Assembly (NCBI RefSeq): GCF_016482785.1
Contig: NZ_JAEMXM010000016.1
Span: 1 to 48,972 of the forward strand
Source: Paenibacillus alkalitolerans
GTDB lineage: Bacteria; Bacillota; Bacilli; Paenibacillales; YIM-B00363
Reading direction: 5' to 3'
DNA: 48,972 nucleotides
Shown piece by piece: positions 42,227 to 48,972 of the stretch. A program made the translations under genes and the position numbers. Positions within the stretch are counted from its first letter, which is position 1, and every line of letters begins with the position of its first letter. The notes beneath the pieces are model-generated. The model made no database searches and had not been told where the DNA came from. It worked only from the letters and a program-made list of their open reading frames with translations.

Positions 42227-43105
42227 ATGAAACTGACGAACAAAATCGGCGTCATCGTCGACAGCTTCGGAGTCGGCGTAAGGGAAGGGCTGAAGAAAGC
42301 GAAGGAGGTCGGAGCGGACGGAGTTCAAATCTATGCCGTAAGAGGCGAGATGGATCCCGACAACTTGACGCCGGAAGCCCGGAAGGAACTGAAGTCCTAC
42401 ATCGATTCGCTCGGATTGGAAATTTCTGCGCTTGTGGGAGATTTGGGCGGTCACGGGTTCCAATCGAAAGAAGACAATAAGTGGAAAGTGGAGAAATCCA
42501 AGCGGATAGTCGATCTCGCACTCGATCTGGGAACGAATATCGTCACAACGCATATCGGCATCGTCCCGCACGATCAATCGTCCGAATTGTTCCATACGAT
42601 GCATGACGCGTGCGAAGAGCTGGCACAGTACGCGAGCAGCGCCGGAGCATATTTCGCAATTGAGACGGGTCCCGAAACCGCGAAGGATCTAAAGGCTTTC
42701 CTCGACACGTTATCCACCAAAGGTGTCTCCGTCAACTTTGATCCCGCGAACATGGTCATGGTGACGGGGGACGATCCGGTTCAAGGCGTGCGCATTTTGA
42801 AAGATTATATCGTTCATACTCACGTGAAGGACGGGACCCGCTATCGGGAAGTCGACCCGAGAGACGTGTACGGCGCGGTCGGGTACGAGCCGATGGATCA
42901 CGACAAAATAGCGAAGATGGTGTCGTCGGGCGAATTTTTCAGAGAGCTGCCGCTTGGCGAGGGAAGCGTCAATTTCGACGAGTATTTCAAAGCACTGCAA
43001 GAGATCGGATATGCCGGTTACTTAACGATCGAACGCGAAGTCGGCGATCAACCGGAAATCGACATACGCAAAGCGGTACAATTTATCAAGAGGTTTCAAG
43101 CATAG
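42227..43105 (+). CDS. Sugar phosphate isomerase/epimerase (TIM-barrel, AP_endonuc_2 fold)
   Basis: A 292-residue TIM-barrel protein of the xylose isomerase-like family. It has the conserved metal-site stretches YFAIETGPETA, SVNFDPANMVM, IVHTHVKDGT and GEGSVNFDEYFKALQEIGYAGYLTIERE. AAGGAGAG precedes ATG 42227. It is divergent from the nag operon and shares its control region, so its substrate may be a sugar derived from amino-sugar or uronate metabolism. Family members include IolE/IolI- and tagatose epimerase-like enzymes, and I cannot choose among them. Confidence 0.85.
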   Translation: MKLTNKIGVIVDSFGVGVREGLKKAKEVGADGVQIYAVRGEMDPDNLTPEARKELKSYIDSLGLEISALVGDLGGHGFQSKEDNKWKVEKSKRIVDLALDLGTNIVTTHIGIVPHDQSSELFHTMHDACEELAQYASSAGAYFAIETGPETAKDLKAFLDTLSTKGVSVNFDPANMVMVTGDDPVQGVRILKDYIVHTHVKDGTRYREVDPRDVYGAVGYEPMDHDKIAKMVSSGEFFRELPLGEGSVNFDEYFKALQEIGYAGYLTIEREVGDQPEIDIRKAVQFIKRFQA

Positions 43106-43120
43106 CGTCGGACATTTCAT

Positions 43121-43161
43121 AGAAAACCCCTTACGCAAATCAAATGCGGAAGGGGTTTTCT
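43121..43161 (+). terminator. Intrinsic terminator
   Basis: AGAAAACCCCTT (43121-43132) pairs perfectly with AAGGGGTTTTCT (43150-43161), and CGCA/TGCG extends the stem inward. It ends the isomerase transcript. Confidence 0.8.
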
Positions 43162-43304
43162 CGGCTATTATGATAAATAAACGCGCAAACACTTCCAAAC
43201 AGTCACAAATTTATACAATAAATCGCTTTAACTTTCGGTATATTTTGGTATGATTAGGACTAACGAAACAAGACCAAGGTCTGATGTGTTTCATCTGTTT
43301 CATT

Positions 43305-43318
43305 AGTAAACGCTTACA
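43305..43318 (+). promoter_or_regulatory. cre-like site (CcpA) in the HD-GYP leader
   Basis: AGTAAACGCTTACA matches the catabolite-responsive element consensus TGWAANCGNTNWCA at all but the first base. It lies about 40 bases before the HD-GYP start, a position suited to carbon-catabolite repression. No other part of the 43162-43359 leader was assigned. Confidence 0.5.
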
Positions 43319-43359
43319 ACATTACATAACGCTGTTACTTCTATTCGAAGGTGATAGAT

Positions 43360-44364
43360 GTGGATAATCTCTTCTTGGGCAGAACACTAGGCAAAGATGT
43401 ATTTAATCAGAACGGAATCATCATTGTGGCAAAAGGCGTCATATTGACCGTCTCGCACATGGAGTCCCTTAAGAAACATGGTATTCAACTCAAAGCATCG
43501 GACGTCATTGCGCAAGCGCCGGAACTGAAGAACGAAAGGTTGATCAGCAGGGCGGCGGAAGAGATTCGGGACATCTTCCATGCCATGAAGAGCGATGGCA
43601 GAGTTCCATTGGACAAGGTGGAGAGCAATATACTGCCCGCAGTGTACGAAGCGTCCGAAACGCACGATTTGTACGGCGTGTTGTCGGGGCTGCAGGCGAA
43701 GGACGATTATACATACCGGCATAACATCGGTGTGGCTGTGTTATCCAATATGCTGGGCAAATGGCTCGATTTGAATGAGGCGGACCTGGCGTTGTTAACA
43801 ATGGCCGCAACGCTTCATGATATCGGAAAAATACGGATATCCGACTATATCTTAAATAAACCAGAAAAATTTACGGACGTCGAGTATGAGCAAATGAAAA
43901 AACACACCGTGTATGGATACGAGATTTTAAAGAACACCAAGGACTTGCCGCCGCGCGTCGCTCTGGTTGCGCTGCAGCATCATGAGCGCGTGGACGGCTG
44001 GGGATATCCGAACGGCTGTAAAGGCACAGATATTGATTACTACAGCAAAATCGTCGCCGTTGCCGACGTGTTTCACGCAATGACCTCCAACCGCGTCTAC
44101 CGTAAAGCGATTCCCTTCTATAAAATTATCAGAGAGCTTAATGACGAAGGTTTCGGAAAAATGGACCCCGCCGTTATTTCCGTATTTGTCAAAAGAATCA
44201 TGGAGATGACCGTAGGCAGCCAAGTGCGGCTTACAGACGGCCGCATGGGGAAAGTAGTGATGATTCACCACCATGATCCGATGCGGCCCGTTATTCGCCT
44301 GGGAGACACATACATCGACTTATCGAGAAATTCGCATGTTACGATTGAATCGATCACCGGTTAA
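43360..44364 (+). CDS. HD-GYP domain protein, probable c-di-GMP phosphodiesterase
   Basis: A 334-residue protein. An N-terminal region of about 110 residues without a clear domain (starting LFLGRTLGKDVFNQNGIIIVAKG) precedes an HD-GYP domain. The metal and catalytic motifs are intact: LHDIGK (His153, Asp154), the helix KPEKFTDVEYEQMKKHTVYGYEIL, HHERVDGWGYP (207-217), and VADVFHAMTSNRVYRKA. Members hydrolyse c-di-GMP to GMP or pGpG. A short beta-rich tail (SQVRLTDGRMGKVVMIH) ends the protein. The GTG at 43351 overlaps the ribosome binding site AAGGTGAT, so the GTG at 43360 is preferred. It is transcribed alone. Confidence 0.9.
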   Translation: MDNLFLGRTLGKDVFNQNGIIIVAKGVILTVSHMESLKKHGIQLKASDVIAQAPELKNERLISRAAEEIRDIFHAMKSDGRVPLDKVESNILPAVYEASETHDLYGVLSGLQAKDDYTYRHNIGVAVLSNMLGKWLDLNEADLALLTMAATLHDIGKIRISDYILNKPEKFTDVEYEQMKKHTVYGYEILKNTKDLPPRVALVALQHHERVDGWGYPNGCKGTDIDYYSKIVAVADVFHAMTSNRVYRKAIPFYKIIRELNDEGFGKMDPAVISVFVKRIMEMTVGSQVRLTDGRMGKVVMIHHHDPMRPVIRLGDTYIDLSRNSHVTIESITG

Positions 44365-44393
44365 AGATGAACGCGGAAGACTTTTCCGGTGAA

Positions 44394-44433
44394 AATTAAA
44401 ACGATGCAGACACCCGTGACGGGGTCTGCATCG
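44394..44433 (-). terminator. Terminator of the Ig-like repeat gene (possibly bidirectional)
   Basis: CGATGCAGAC-(A)-CCC (44402-44415) pairs with GGG-GTCTGCATCG (44421-44433) around GTGAC. On the minus strand TTTTAATTTT follows, a good terminator for the gene at 44447. On the plus strand it also follows the HD-GYP stop. Confidence 0.75.
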
Positions 44434-44446
44434 CTGGATTTCTTCT

Positions 44447-45829
44447 TTACGGCAATTTTTTCACCGTAATTGTGAAAGTCTTTATCTCTACAGCTGCGTT
44501 GTAAACAATGATGGCGGATAAGGTCACTGTCGCATCGTTCGTACCCGCGGCGGGGCGGGTCACGGTTCCGTTATCCGAGACGACGGCGTTGTTGCTGGAG
44601 CTCCAATAAATTGTCGAGCCGTTTACTCCCTTGGCAGGCAAAGCTATATTTGATGTGACGCTGTTCGCGTTGTCCGTCCCGCTAAAACCGATCGCTAGCA
44701 CCGCCTTGTCGGCCGCAGCCTTCTGTGCGTCCGTAAGCAGCTGCTGTTTTACCGTTACGGTGAACAGTCTGACGTCGGTATAATCGCCGTGTTTGATCGT
44801 AGCGATGAACGTTACTTCCGCGTCGCCATCTCCGGCCTTCGGACGATTTACGGTCTGGCCGTTATCGGATATGATCGATGGGTTGCCGGACACCCAAGTG
44901 ATTGTCGAACCGTTCGCCCCCGTCGCCGGCAGCGTCAGCTTGGAAGTGACATGGCTCGCACTGTCGCCCGTGCTGAAGCCGATGGAGAGCGCCGCTTTAT
45001 CCGCAGCCACCTTCTGTTCGTCTGTCATCTGCTGTTTCACCGTTACGGTGAACACTTTCATGTCGGCGATATTGCCGCTTCTGATCGTAGCGATGAGCGT
45101 TACGGCTGTGTCGCCATCTCCCGCCTTCGGACGATTCACCGTCTTGCCGTCATTGGTGATGACCGCCGGGTTGCCGGACACCCAACTGATTGTCGAACCG
45201 TTCGCCCCCGTCGCCGGCAGCGTCAGCTTGGAAGTAACATGGCTCGCACTGTCGCCCGTGCTGAACCCAATGGCGAGCGCCGCTTTATCCGCAGCCACCT
45301 TCTCTTCGTCTGTACGCTGCGATTTGACGATCAACGTGAATTGTTTAGTGGCGGAAACCGTGTTTTTCGTGATGGTCGCCGTCATGATTACTGTCGCGTC
45401 ACCTGATCCGGAAGTCGGACGGTTCACCGTCTTCCCGTCATTCGAGATGACGGCCGGATTGTTGGACGACCAGGCGATGACCGAGCCGTATTTGCCTGTC
45501 GCAGGCAGCTTAAGAGGCGAGGTAACGCTGCCGGCGCTGTCCCCGCTGCTGAATCCGATAGCGAGCGCCGCTTTATCGGCTGCAACGATTTGTTCGGCGG
45601 TTTCAACAGGCGGCTGCTCCACGCGCTGCTTTTGTCTTTCAAGCGCTCTCATTATGGCCGCTCTCGCCTTTGGATTTTTCACATGCTTTAAAGCGTTTTC
45701 CAATCCTTTCGCTTTTTGCTCGACCTGGCCGCTTCTCGGAGGTTCCTGTTTTACAGGTTTGGCGTACGCGGCATTGGCGGCGACGAGTGATACGGCTAAT
45801 GCGGAAAGCAGCAACCACTTCTTCTTCAC
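44447..45829 (-). CDS. Secreted protein with four atrophied bacterial Ig-like repeats
   Basis: A 460-residue exported protein. The signal peptide (MKKKWLLLSALAVSLVAANAAYA, cleavage about residue 23) is followed by a basic region (about 24-75) and four tandem repeats of roughly 88-90 residues. Each begins like KVAADKAALAIGFSTGDSA, continues TSKLTLPATGANGSTI.W.S.NPAV and N.GKTVNRP.AGDGDA, and ends FTVTVK. This is the pattern of the atrophied bacterial Ig (aBig) domain seen in Firmicute surface and carbohydrate-active proteins. No catalytic domain, anchor or S-layer motif is present. Repeats 2 and 3 are nearly identical even at DNA level. The start is GTG 45829 with AAGGGTGAG; GTG 45838 is too close to that site. 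Confidence 0.85.
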   Translation of the reverse strand: MKKKWLLLSALAVSLVAANAAYAKPVKQEPPRSGQVEQKAKGLENALKHVKNPKARAAIMRALERQKQRVEQPPVETAEQIVAADKAALAIGFSSGDSAGSVTSPLKLPATGKYGSVIAWSSNNPAVISNDGKTVNRPTSGSGDATVIMTATITKNTVSATKQFTLIVKSQRTDEEKVAADKAALAIGFSTGDSASHVTSKLTLPATGANGSTISWVSGNPAVITNDGKTVNRPKAGDGDTAVTLIATIRSGNIADMKVFTVTVKQQMTDEQKVAADKAALSIGFSTGDSASHVTSKLTLPATGANGSTITWVSGNPSIISDNGQTVNRPKAGDGDAEVTFIATIKHGDYTDVRLFTVTVKQQLLTDAQKAAADKAVLAIGFSGTDNANSVTSNIALPAKGVNGSTIYWSSSNNAVVSDNGTVTRPAAGTNDATVTLSAIIVYNAAVEIKTFTITVKKLP

Positions 45830-45970
45830 TACACTCACCCTTCCTTCTTTATGTAAATCTTTACTAAATCATTTCGCGAGGAAGGAAAAAATTGTGGGGG
45901 TCTTTGGAAAAAATGTTCAAAATTTTTATCCCATAACAGAAAAACGAAAGTTTGCGAGGTTGAAGGTAAC

Positions 45971-46746
45971 ATGGAGAGAGAAGTCAAACTGAAGTCGTTT
46001 ATCGAACAGCTTGTGGCCAACGCTTGGCCCGCTTATGTGCAGCAGGCTATCGGCGAATGGAGGCTGAGAGCGGCATTCGGGGTAACGAAGAGAGCAAACA
46101 GTGTTTTTACGGCGGGAGCTTTCCCGGATCGAAGCGGCGAATGGATGTCCGTTGCGGACGATTTCTTTCAACGGCACTCGATCACCCCGTGCTATTGCGT
46201 CGGCGACGCATCTCCGCCGGAATTGGACGGGCTGCTTGACGCAAAGGGTATGTCGTTGTGGATGAATGCTTCATCATGACAGCGTCTTGCGAACATATTT
46301 TTGAGCGAACTGCCGGCCGATCCGGTTTTGAATATGAAGTGATTCCCGATGCGGACGATAGGTGGATCCGGAATTTTATTTCATTGGAAGGATTTTCGAT
46401 GGATAGATACCGCGCTTACGTACATATTTTTTCCGCCATCGGACCGAGAAAGGCTTTCGTCACCATTAAGGAGAACGGAGAAACGGCGGGGCTTGCGAGC
46501 GTCGTGGCGGAACGGGGGTGGGCGGGAATCTTCAACGTCGTCATCGATCCTGTCCACCGGCGAAAAGGCGCGGCACAGCAGCTGATGAGAATATTGGCGG
46601 AATGGGCGGCAAGCAACGGCGCAAATGAAATGTACCTTCAGGTTGTATGCGCCAACGCCCCCGCGGTATCGTTATACCGCAAACTCGGTTTTCATGCGAT
46701 TTCCAAGCACCATTACCGGGTGCTGAAGCATGACACTGGTTCGTGA
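45971..46746 (+). pseudogene. GNAT acetyltransferase gene split by a one-base frameshift
   Basis: Two overlapping frames together make one GNAT protein of about 258 residues. The first (45971-46279, SD GAAGGTAAC) has the family N-terminus NAWPAYVQQAIGEWRLRAAFGVTKRANSVFTAG. The second (entered near 46249) reads GYVVVDECFIMTASC and holds the acetyl-CoA site NVVIDPVHRRKGAAQQLMRILAEWA and LYRKLGFHAISKHHYRV. Restoring one G in GGG at 46246-46248 joins them as AKGYVVVDE. The substrate is unknown. It may be a true recent lesion, a slippage site or a sequencing error in a homopolymer. Confidence 0.82.
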
Positions 46747-46774
46747 AAGCCCGCGAACCGGGGTTGTCTTTTTT
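46736..46774 (+). terminator. Intrinsic terminator overlapping the GNAT stop
   Basis: CTGGTTCG (46736-46743) pairs with CGAACCGG (46754-46761); GGTTGTCTTTTTT follows. The TGA stop of the GNAT frame lies in the loop. Confidence 0.7.
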
Positions 46775-46850
46775 CTCCGGTTGACGAGGTATTGACGGGG
46801 TGTTCGAGCGGATTGTAAACTAATGATAGTTCATTTTGATAAACGTGGTT

Positions 46851-46859
46851 TGCTATAAT
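46851..46859 (+). promoter_or_regulatory. Extended -10 promoter of the SDR gene
   Basis: TGCTATAAT is a consensus extended -10 (TGnTATAAT). It ends 19 bases before the ATG, so the leader would be very short, starting close to the AAGGGG ribosome binding site. No strong -35 is seen, as is common for extended -10 promoters. Confidence 0.65.
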
Positions 46860-46878
46860 AAACTAAGGGGCAATGTAA

Positions 46879-47652
46879 ATGAGGCTTAAGGATAAGGTGG
46901 CACTAATTACCGGGTCCGGGTCGGGAATCGGTCAAAGCGCCGCTTTCTTGTTCGCTAAAGAAGGCGCACGAGTCATCGTTAACGACTTGGATGAGGCGAA
47001 GGGACAGAGCACCGCCGAAGAAATTCGCTCCGCCGGCGGAGAAGCGGTATTTATCCGGGCCGACGTGACCGATCCCGCCTCTGTGCAGTCCATGATTGAA
47101 AAGGCTATTAGCCAGTTCGGACGTATCGACGTGTTGTTTAACAATGCGGGCATAAGCGGCGTCGGCGCGCTGCACGAAGTGGAACCGGAACAGTGGGACC
47201 GCGTAATGAACGTAAATATCCGCGGTGTGTATCTCCCGTCCAAATATGCGCTGCCGCACATGATGGAGAGAAAGTCAGGAAGTATAATCAATATGTCGTC
47301 CTGCATAGCGGAAATCGGGCTTGCGAGACGGGCTTCCTATTCCGCTACCAAAGGTGCGGTGTTGGCTCTCACCAAATCAATGCAGGTCGATTACGCTCCT
47401 TACAATATTAGGGTGAATGCGCTGCTGCCGGGCACCATCTTCACCCCGTTTGTTGAGAACTACTTGAAAACTTCGTACGACGATCCCGAAGCGGCCATTG
47501 CGGCATTAAAAACAAGACAGCTTAGCGGCGATTTGGGAAAGCCCGAGGATGTCGCCTATGCCGCTTTGTTCCTCGCTTCCGACGAATCGAAGTTCATGAT
47601 GGGTTCGCCTCTGTACATTGACGGCGGAGTAGTGTTTGGCAAGAACGCTTGA
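46879..47652 (+). CDS. Short-chain dehydrogenase/reductase
   Basis: A classical SDR of 257 residues: cofactor motif TGSGSGIGQSAA, Asp in VNDLD (suggesting NAD preference), NNAG, the catalytic Ser in NMSSC, Tyr154 and Lys158 (YSATKGA). It starts 29 bases before the next gene, a fumarylacetoacetate hydrolase-family protein, and has a good promoter. Such SDR/FAH pairs occur in non-phosphorylating deoxysugar acid routes, where the SDR oxidises 2-keto-3-deoxy-L-rhamnonate or -fuconate and the FAH protein cleaves the diketo product. The family is certain; the pathway is only inferred. Confidence 0.9.
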   Translation: MRLKDKVALITGSGSGIGQSAAFLFAKEGARVIVNDLDEAKGQSTAEEIRSAGGEAVFIRADVTDPASVQSMIEKAISQFGRIDVLFNNAGISGVGALHEVEPEQWDRVMNVNIRGVYLPSKYALPHMMERKSGSIINMSSCIAEIGLARRASYSATKGAVLALTKSMQVDYAPYNIRVNALLPGTIFTPFVENYLKTSYDDPEAAIAALKTRQLSGDLGKPEDVAYAALFLASDESKFMMGSPLYIDGGVVFGKNA

Positions 47653-47680
47653 ACATTTTTCTTGAAAGGGATGAGTTTGT

Positions 47681-48586
47681 TTGAAGCTTGTTACGATCGT
47701 GAAGGATGGCGGTTACCGTCTTGGTGTGGTATGTGAAGAAGGAGTGTTGGACATAGGCCGCGCGTTGGAGTCGTATCCCGATTCTCCGGTGCCTGCGGAT
47801 GTCATGCAGGTGATCGAGGGCGGACAGCCGGCGGTTGAAAGGCTTGGCGCTTTTGTGGACAAAATCCGGGCAGAACGGCCGGCGAACGGTGTATTTATCG
47901 ATGAGCGTCAAGTCGAGTATGGACCGTGTGTGACTCGCCCGAGCAAAATCATTTGCGTCGGACTCAATTATCGCAAACATGCAGAGGAGACGAACGCGCC
48001 TATCCCGCAGTATCCGATCCTCTTTAATAAGTTCAGCAATACGTTAGCCGGGCACGGGGCTGAAATACCTTTGCCCGTCAGGGTCACGAATGAGGTCGAC
48101 TATGAAGCGGAGCTCGTCATCGTCATCGGGAAACAAGCGAAATACGTGGATCGGGAGCAGGCGCTGCAATATGTGTTCGGCTATTGCAATGTCAACGATT
48201 TGTCTGCGCGCGACTTGCAAATGAGGACGCCGCAATGGCTGCTTGGAAAAACATGCGACAAATTCAGTCCGTTAGGACCGTACTTGGTGACTGCCGACGA
48301 AGTCGGGAATCCGAACGATCTGGACATCAAGTGTATCGTCAACGGCGAAGTGCGCCAACATTCGAACACGTCGGATATGATTTTCCATTGCGATGAAATC
48401 GTCAGTTACATCTCTCAGCATATGACGCTGTATCCCGGCGACATTATTTTGACGGGGACTCCGGAAGGAGTTGTTCTCGGGTTGCCGAAAGAGCATCGTG
48501 TTTATTTGAAAGACGGCGACGTCGTCACGATCGAAATCGAGAAGCTGGGATCTCTCACCAACCGCATGGTGAATGAGAGTGTATAA
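47681..48586 (+). CDS. Fumarylacetoacetate hydrolase-family protein
   Basis: A 301-residue FAH-family enzyme: an N-terminal domain (about 1-85), then the hydrolase fold starting ICVGLNYRKHAEE. Metal ligands Glu142 and Glu144 (VDYEAELV) and Asp173 (NVNDLSARD) are present, together with QWLLGKTCDKFSPLGPYLV and DIILTGTPEGV. It cleaves or decarboxylates diketo acids. TTG 47681 is the start, with GAAAGGG ten bases upstream. It is co-transcribed with the SDR; a role downstream of it, for example on 2,4-diketo-3-deoxy sugar acids, is inferred. Confidence 0.9.
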   Translation: MKLVTIVKDGGYRLGVVCEEGVLDIGRALESYPDSPVPADVMQVIEGGQPAVERLGAFVDKIRAERPANGVFIDERQVEYGPCVTRPSKIICVGLNYRKHAEETNAPIPQYPILFNKFSNTLAGHGAEIPLPVRVTNEVDYEAELVIVIGKQAKYVDREQALQYVFGYCNVNDLSARDLQMRTPQWLLGKTCDKFSPLGPYLVTADEVGNPNDLDIKCIVNGEVRQHSNTSDMIFHCDEIVSYISQHMTLYPGDIILTGTPEGVVLGLPKEHRVYLKDGDVVTIEIEKLGSLTNRMVNESV

Positions 48587-48600
48587 TAAGCACGCGCATG

Positions 48601-48625
48601 AACCGGGAGACTCCCCGGTTTTTTG
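48601..48625 (+). terminator. Intrinsic terminator after the FAH gene
   Basis: AACCGGG (48601-48607) pairs with CCCGGTT (48614-48620), followed by a run of T. Confidence 0.85.
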
Positions 48626-48750
48626 TTTGCCCGCATGAGGCGGTATGGTCAATTATGAGACCGTCAGCCATTGTTGACAGCTCGAACTTGCAGCAGAAAT
48701 TATCCGCTTACAGCGCATGTACACGACACTTTCAGCTCTTTGCGCCTTCC

Positions 48751-48972
48751 TAACCGGAGAAACTCCGGTTACAGCGCTTATTTTTGGCCATCATCGCCCT
48801 TCTAACCGGAGAAACTCCGGTTACAGCGCTCATTTTCGGTCAACTGGGCCTTCCTAACCGGACAAACTCCGGTTACAGCGCTCATTTTCGGTCAACTGGG
48901 CCTTCCTAACCGGAGAAACTCCGGTTACAGTGCTCATTTTCGGTCGACTGCGCTCTCCTAACCGGAGAAACT
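48751..48972. repeat. 52-bp tandem repeat with a perfect hairpin per unit
   Basis: Units begin at 48751, 48803, 48855, 48907 and 48959, exactly 52 bases apart; the last is cut by the window edge. Each unit has the perfect hairpin TAACCGGAG / CTCCGGTTA with loop AAA, then CAGCGCT, then about 24 bases that are themselves similar between units (CATTTTCGGTCAACTGGG). One unit has GGAC for GGAG, breaking one pair. A degenerate older unit is visible around 48690-48720. The similar spacers rule out CRISPR. No gene is seen from 48626 to the edge. Confidence 0.88.

Noticed and set aside
44793-45992. Long plus-strand open frame of 399 codons opposite the Ig-like repeat gene
   Set aside because: It is an antisense shadow: it has no ribosome binding site, and the minus-strand frame has a signal peptide and conserved repeats.
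48751-48972. Possible CRISPR array (regular repeats, 52-bp period)
   Set aside because: The segments between the hairpins are themselves nearly identical, there are no unique spacers, and no cas gene is in the window.

Overview
The window looks like chromosomal DNA of an endospore-forming Gram-positive bacterium of the Paenibacillaceae (Paenibacillus/Cohnella-like). Reasons: a GerA-GerB-GerC spore germination operon, strong AAGGAGG-type ribosome binding sites, frequent GTG and TTG starts, Gram-positive-style intrinsic terminators, moderate GC content, and a typical mix of sugar catabolism and signalling genes. This placement rests on gene content and style, not on a marker gene. No rRNA, tRNA, prophage, insertion sequence or CRISPR array was found.

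Layout. 0.3-5.6 kb: an acyl-CoA catabolic operon (AtuA-like protein, its small ferredoxin-fold partner, acyl-CoA dehydrogenase, carboxyltransferase, enoyl-CoA hydratase) with no biotin carboxylase in view. 5.7-8.4 kb: a PAS histidine kinase and NarL-type response regulator. 8.6-14.8 kb: a compact chemosensory operon cheA-cheW-mcp-cheR-cheB without cheY. 14.9-18.6 kb: a PAS-GGDEF-EAL protein (degenerate GGDEF, intact EAL), a decayed 7TM histidine kinase, and on the opposite strand a cyclic-di-GMP-I riboswitch with terminator in front of a 62-residue unknown protein. 18.9-20.7 kb: hflK-hflC. 20.9-23.6 kb: a truncated cupin, an AraC-type regulator and a Tet(L)-like MFS exporter. 23.7-27.8 kb: gerABC plus a 50-codon membrane microprotein.

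27.8-34.2 kb: a deletion scar joining the 5' part of a LacI regulator to the 3' part of a sugar ABC permease, then a hexuronate pathway kduI-deoR-kduD-kdgK-kdgA and a Gfo/Idh/MocA oxidoreductase. Together KduI, KduD, KdgK and KdgA convert unsaturated uronate (pectin or glycosaminoglycan breakdown) to pyruvate and glyceraldehyde 3-phosphate. 34.2-38.1 kb: a minus-strand gene reading through from a TetR regulator into a FAD amine-oxidase-like enzyme, divergent from a Rieske protein with a large unassigned helical domain; a perfect 21-bp inverted repeat lies between them. 38.3-43.1 kb: amino-sugar genes rpiR-nagB-nagA-ROK kinase, divergent from a sugar phosphate isomerase-like gene. 43.4-44.4 kb: an HD-GYP protein. 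44.4-45.8 kb: a secreted protein of four Ig-like repeats. 46.0-46.7 kb: a frameshifted GNAT gene. 46.9-48.6 kb: an SDR/fumarylacetoacetate-hydrolase pair. 48.75 kb to the edge: a 52-bp tandem repeat whose unit carries a perfect hairpin.

The items I consider most worth following are the c-di-GMP riboswitch with its microprotein, the TetR-oxidoreductase read-through gene facing the Rieske-helical protein, and the fourth small gene of the ger operon.
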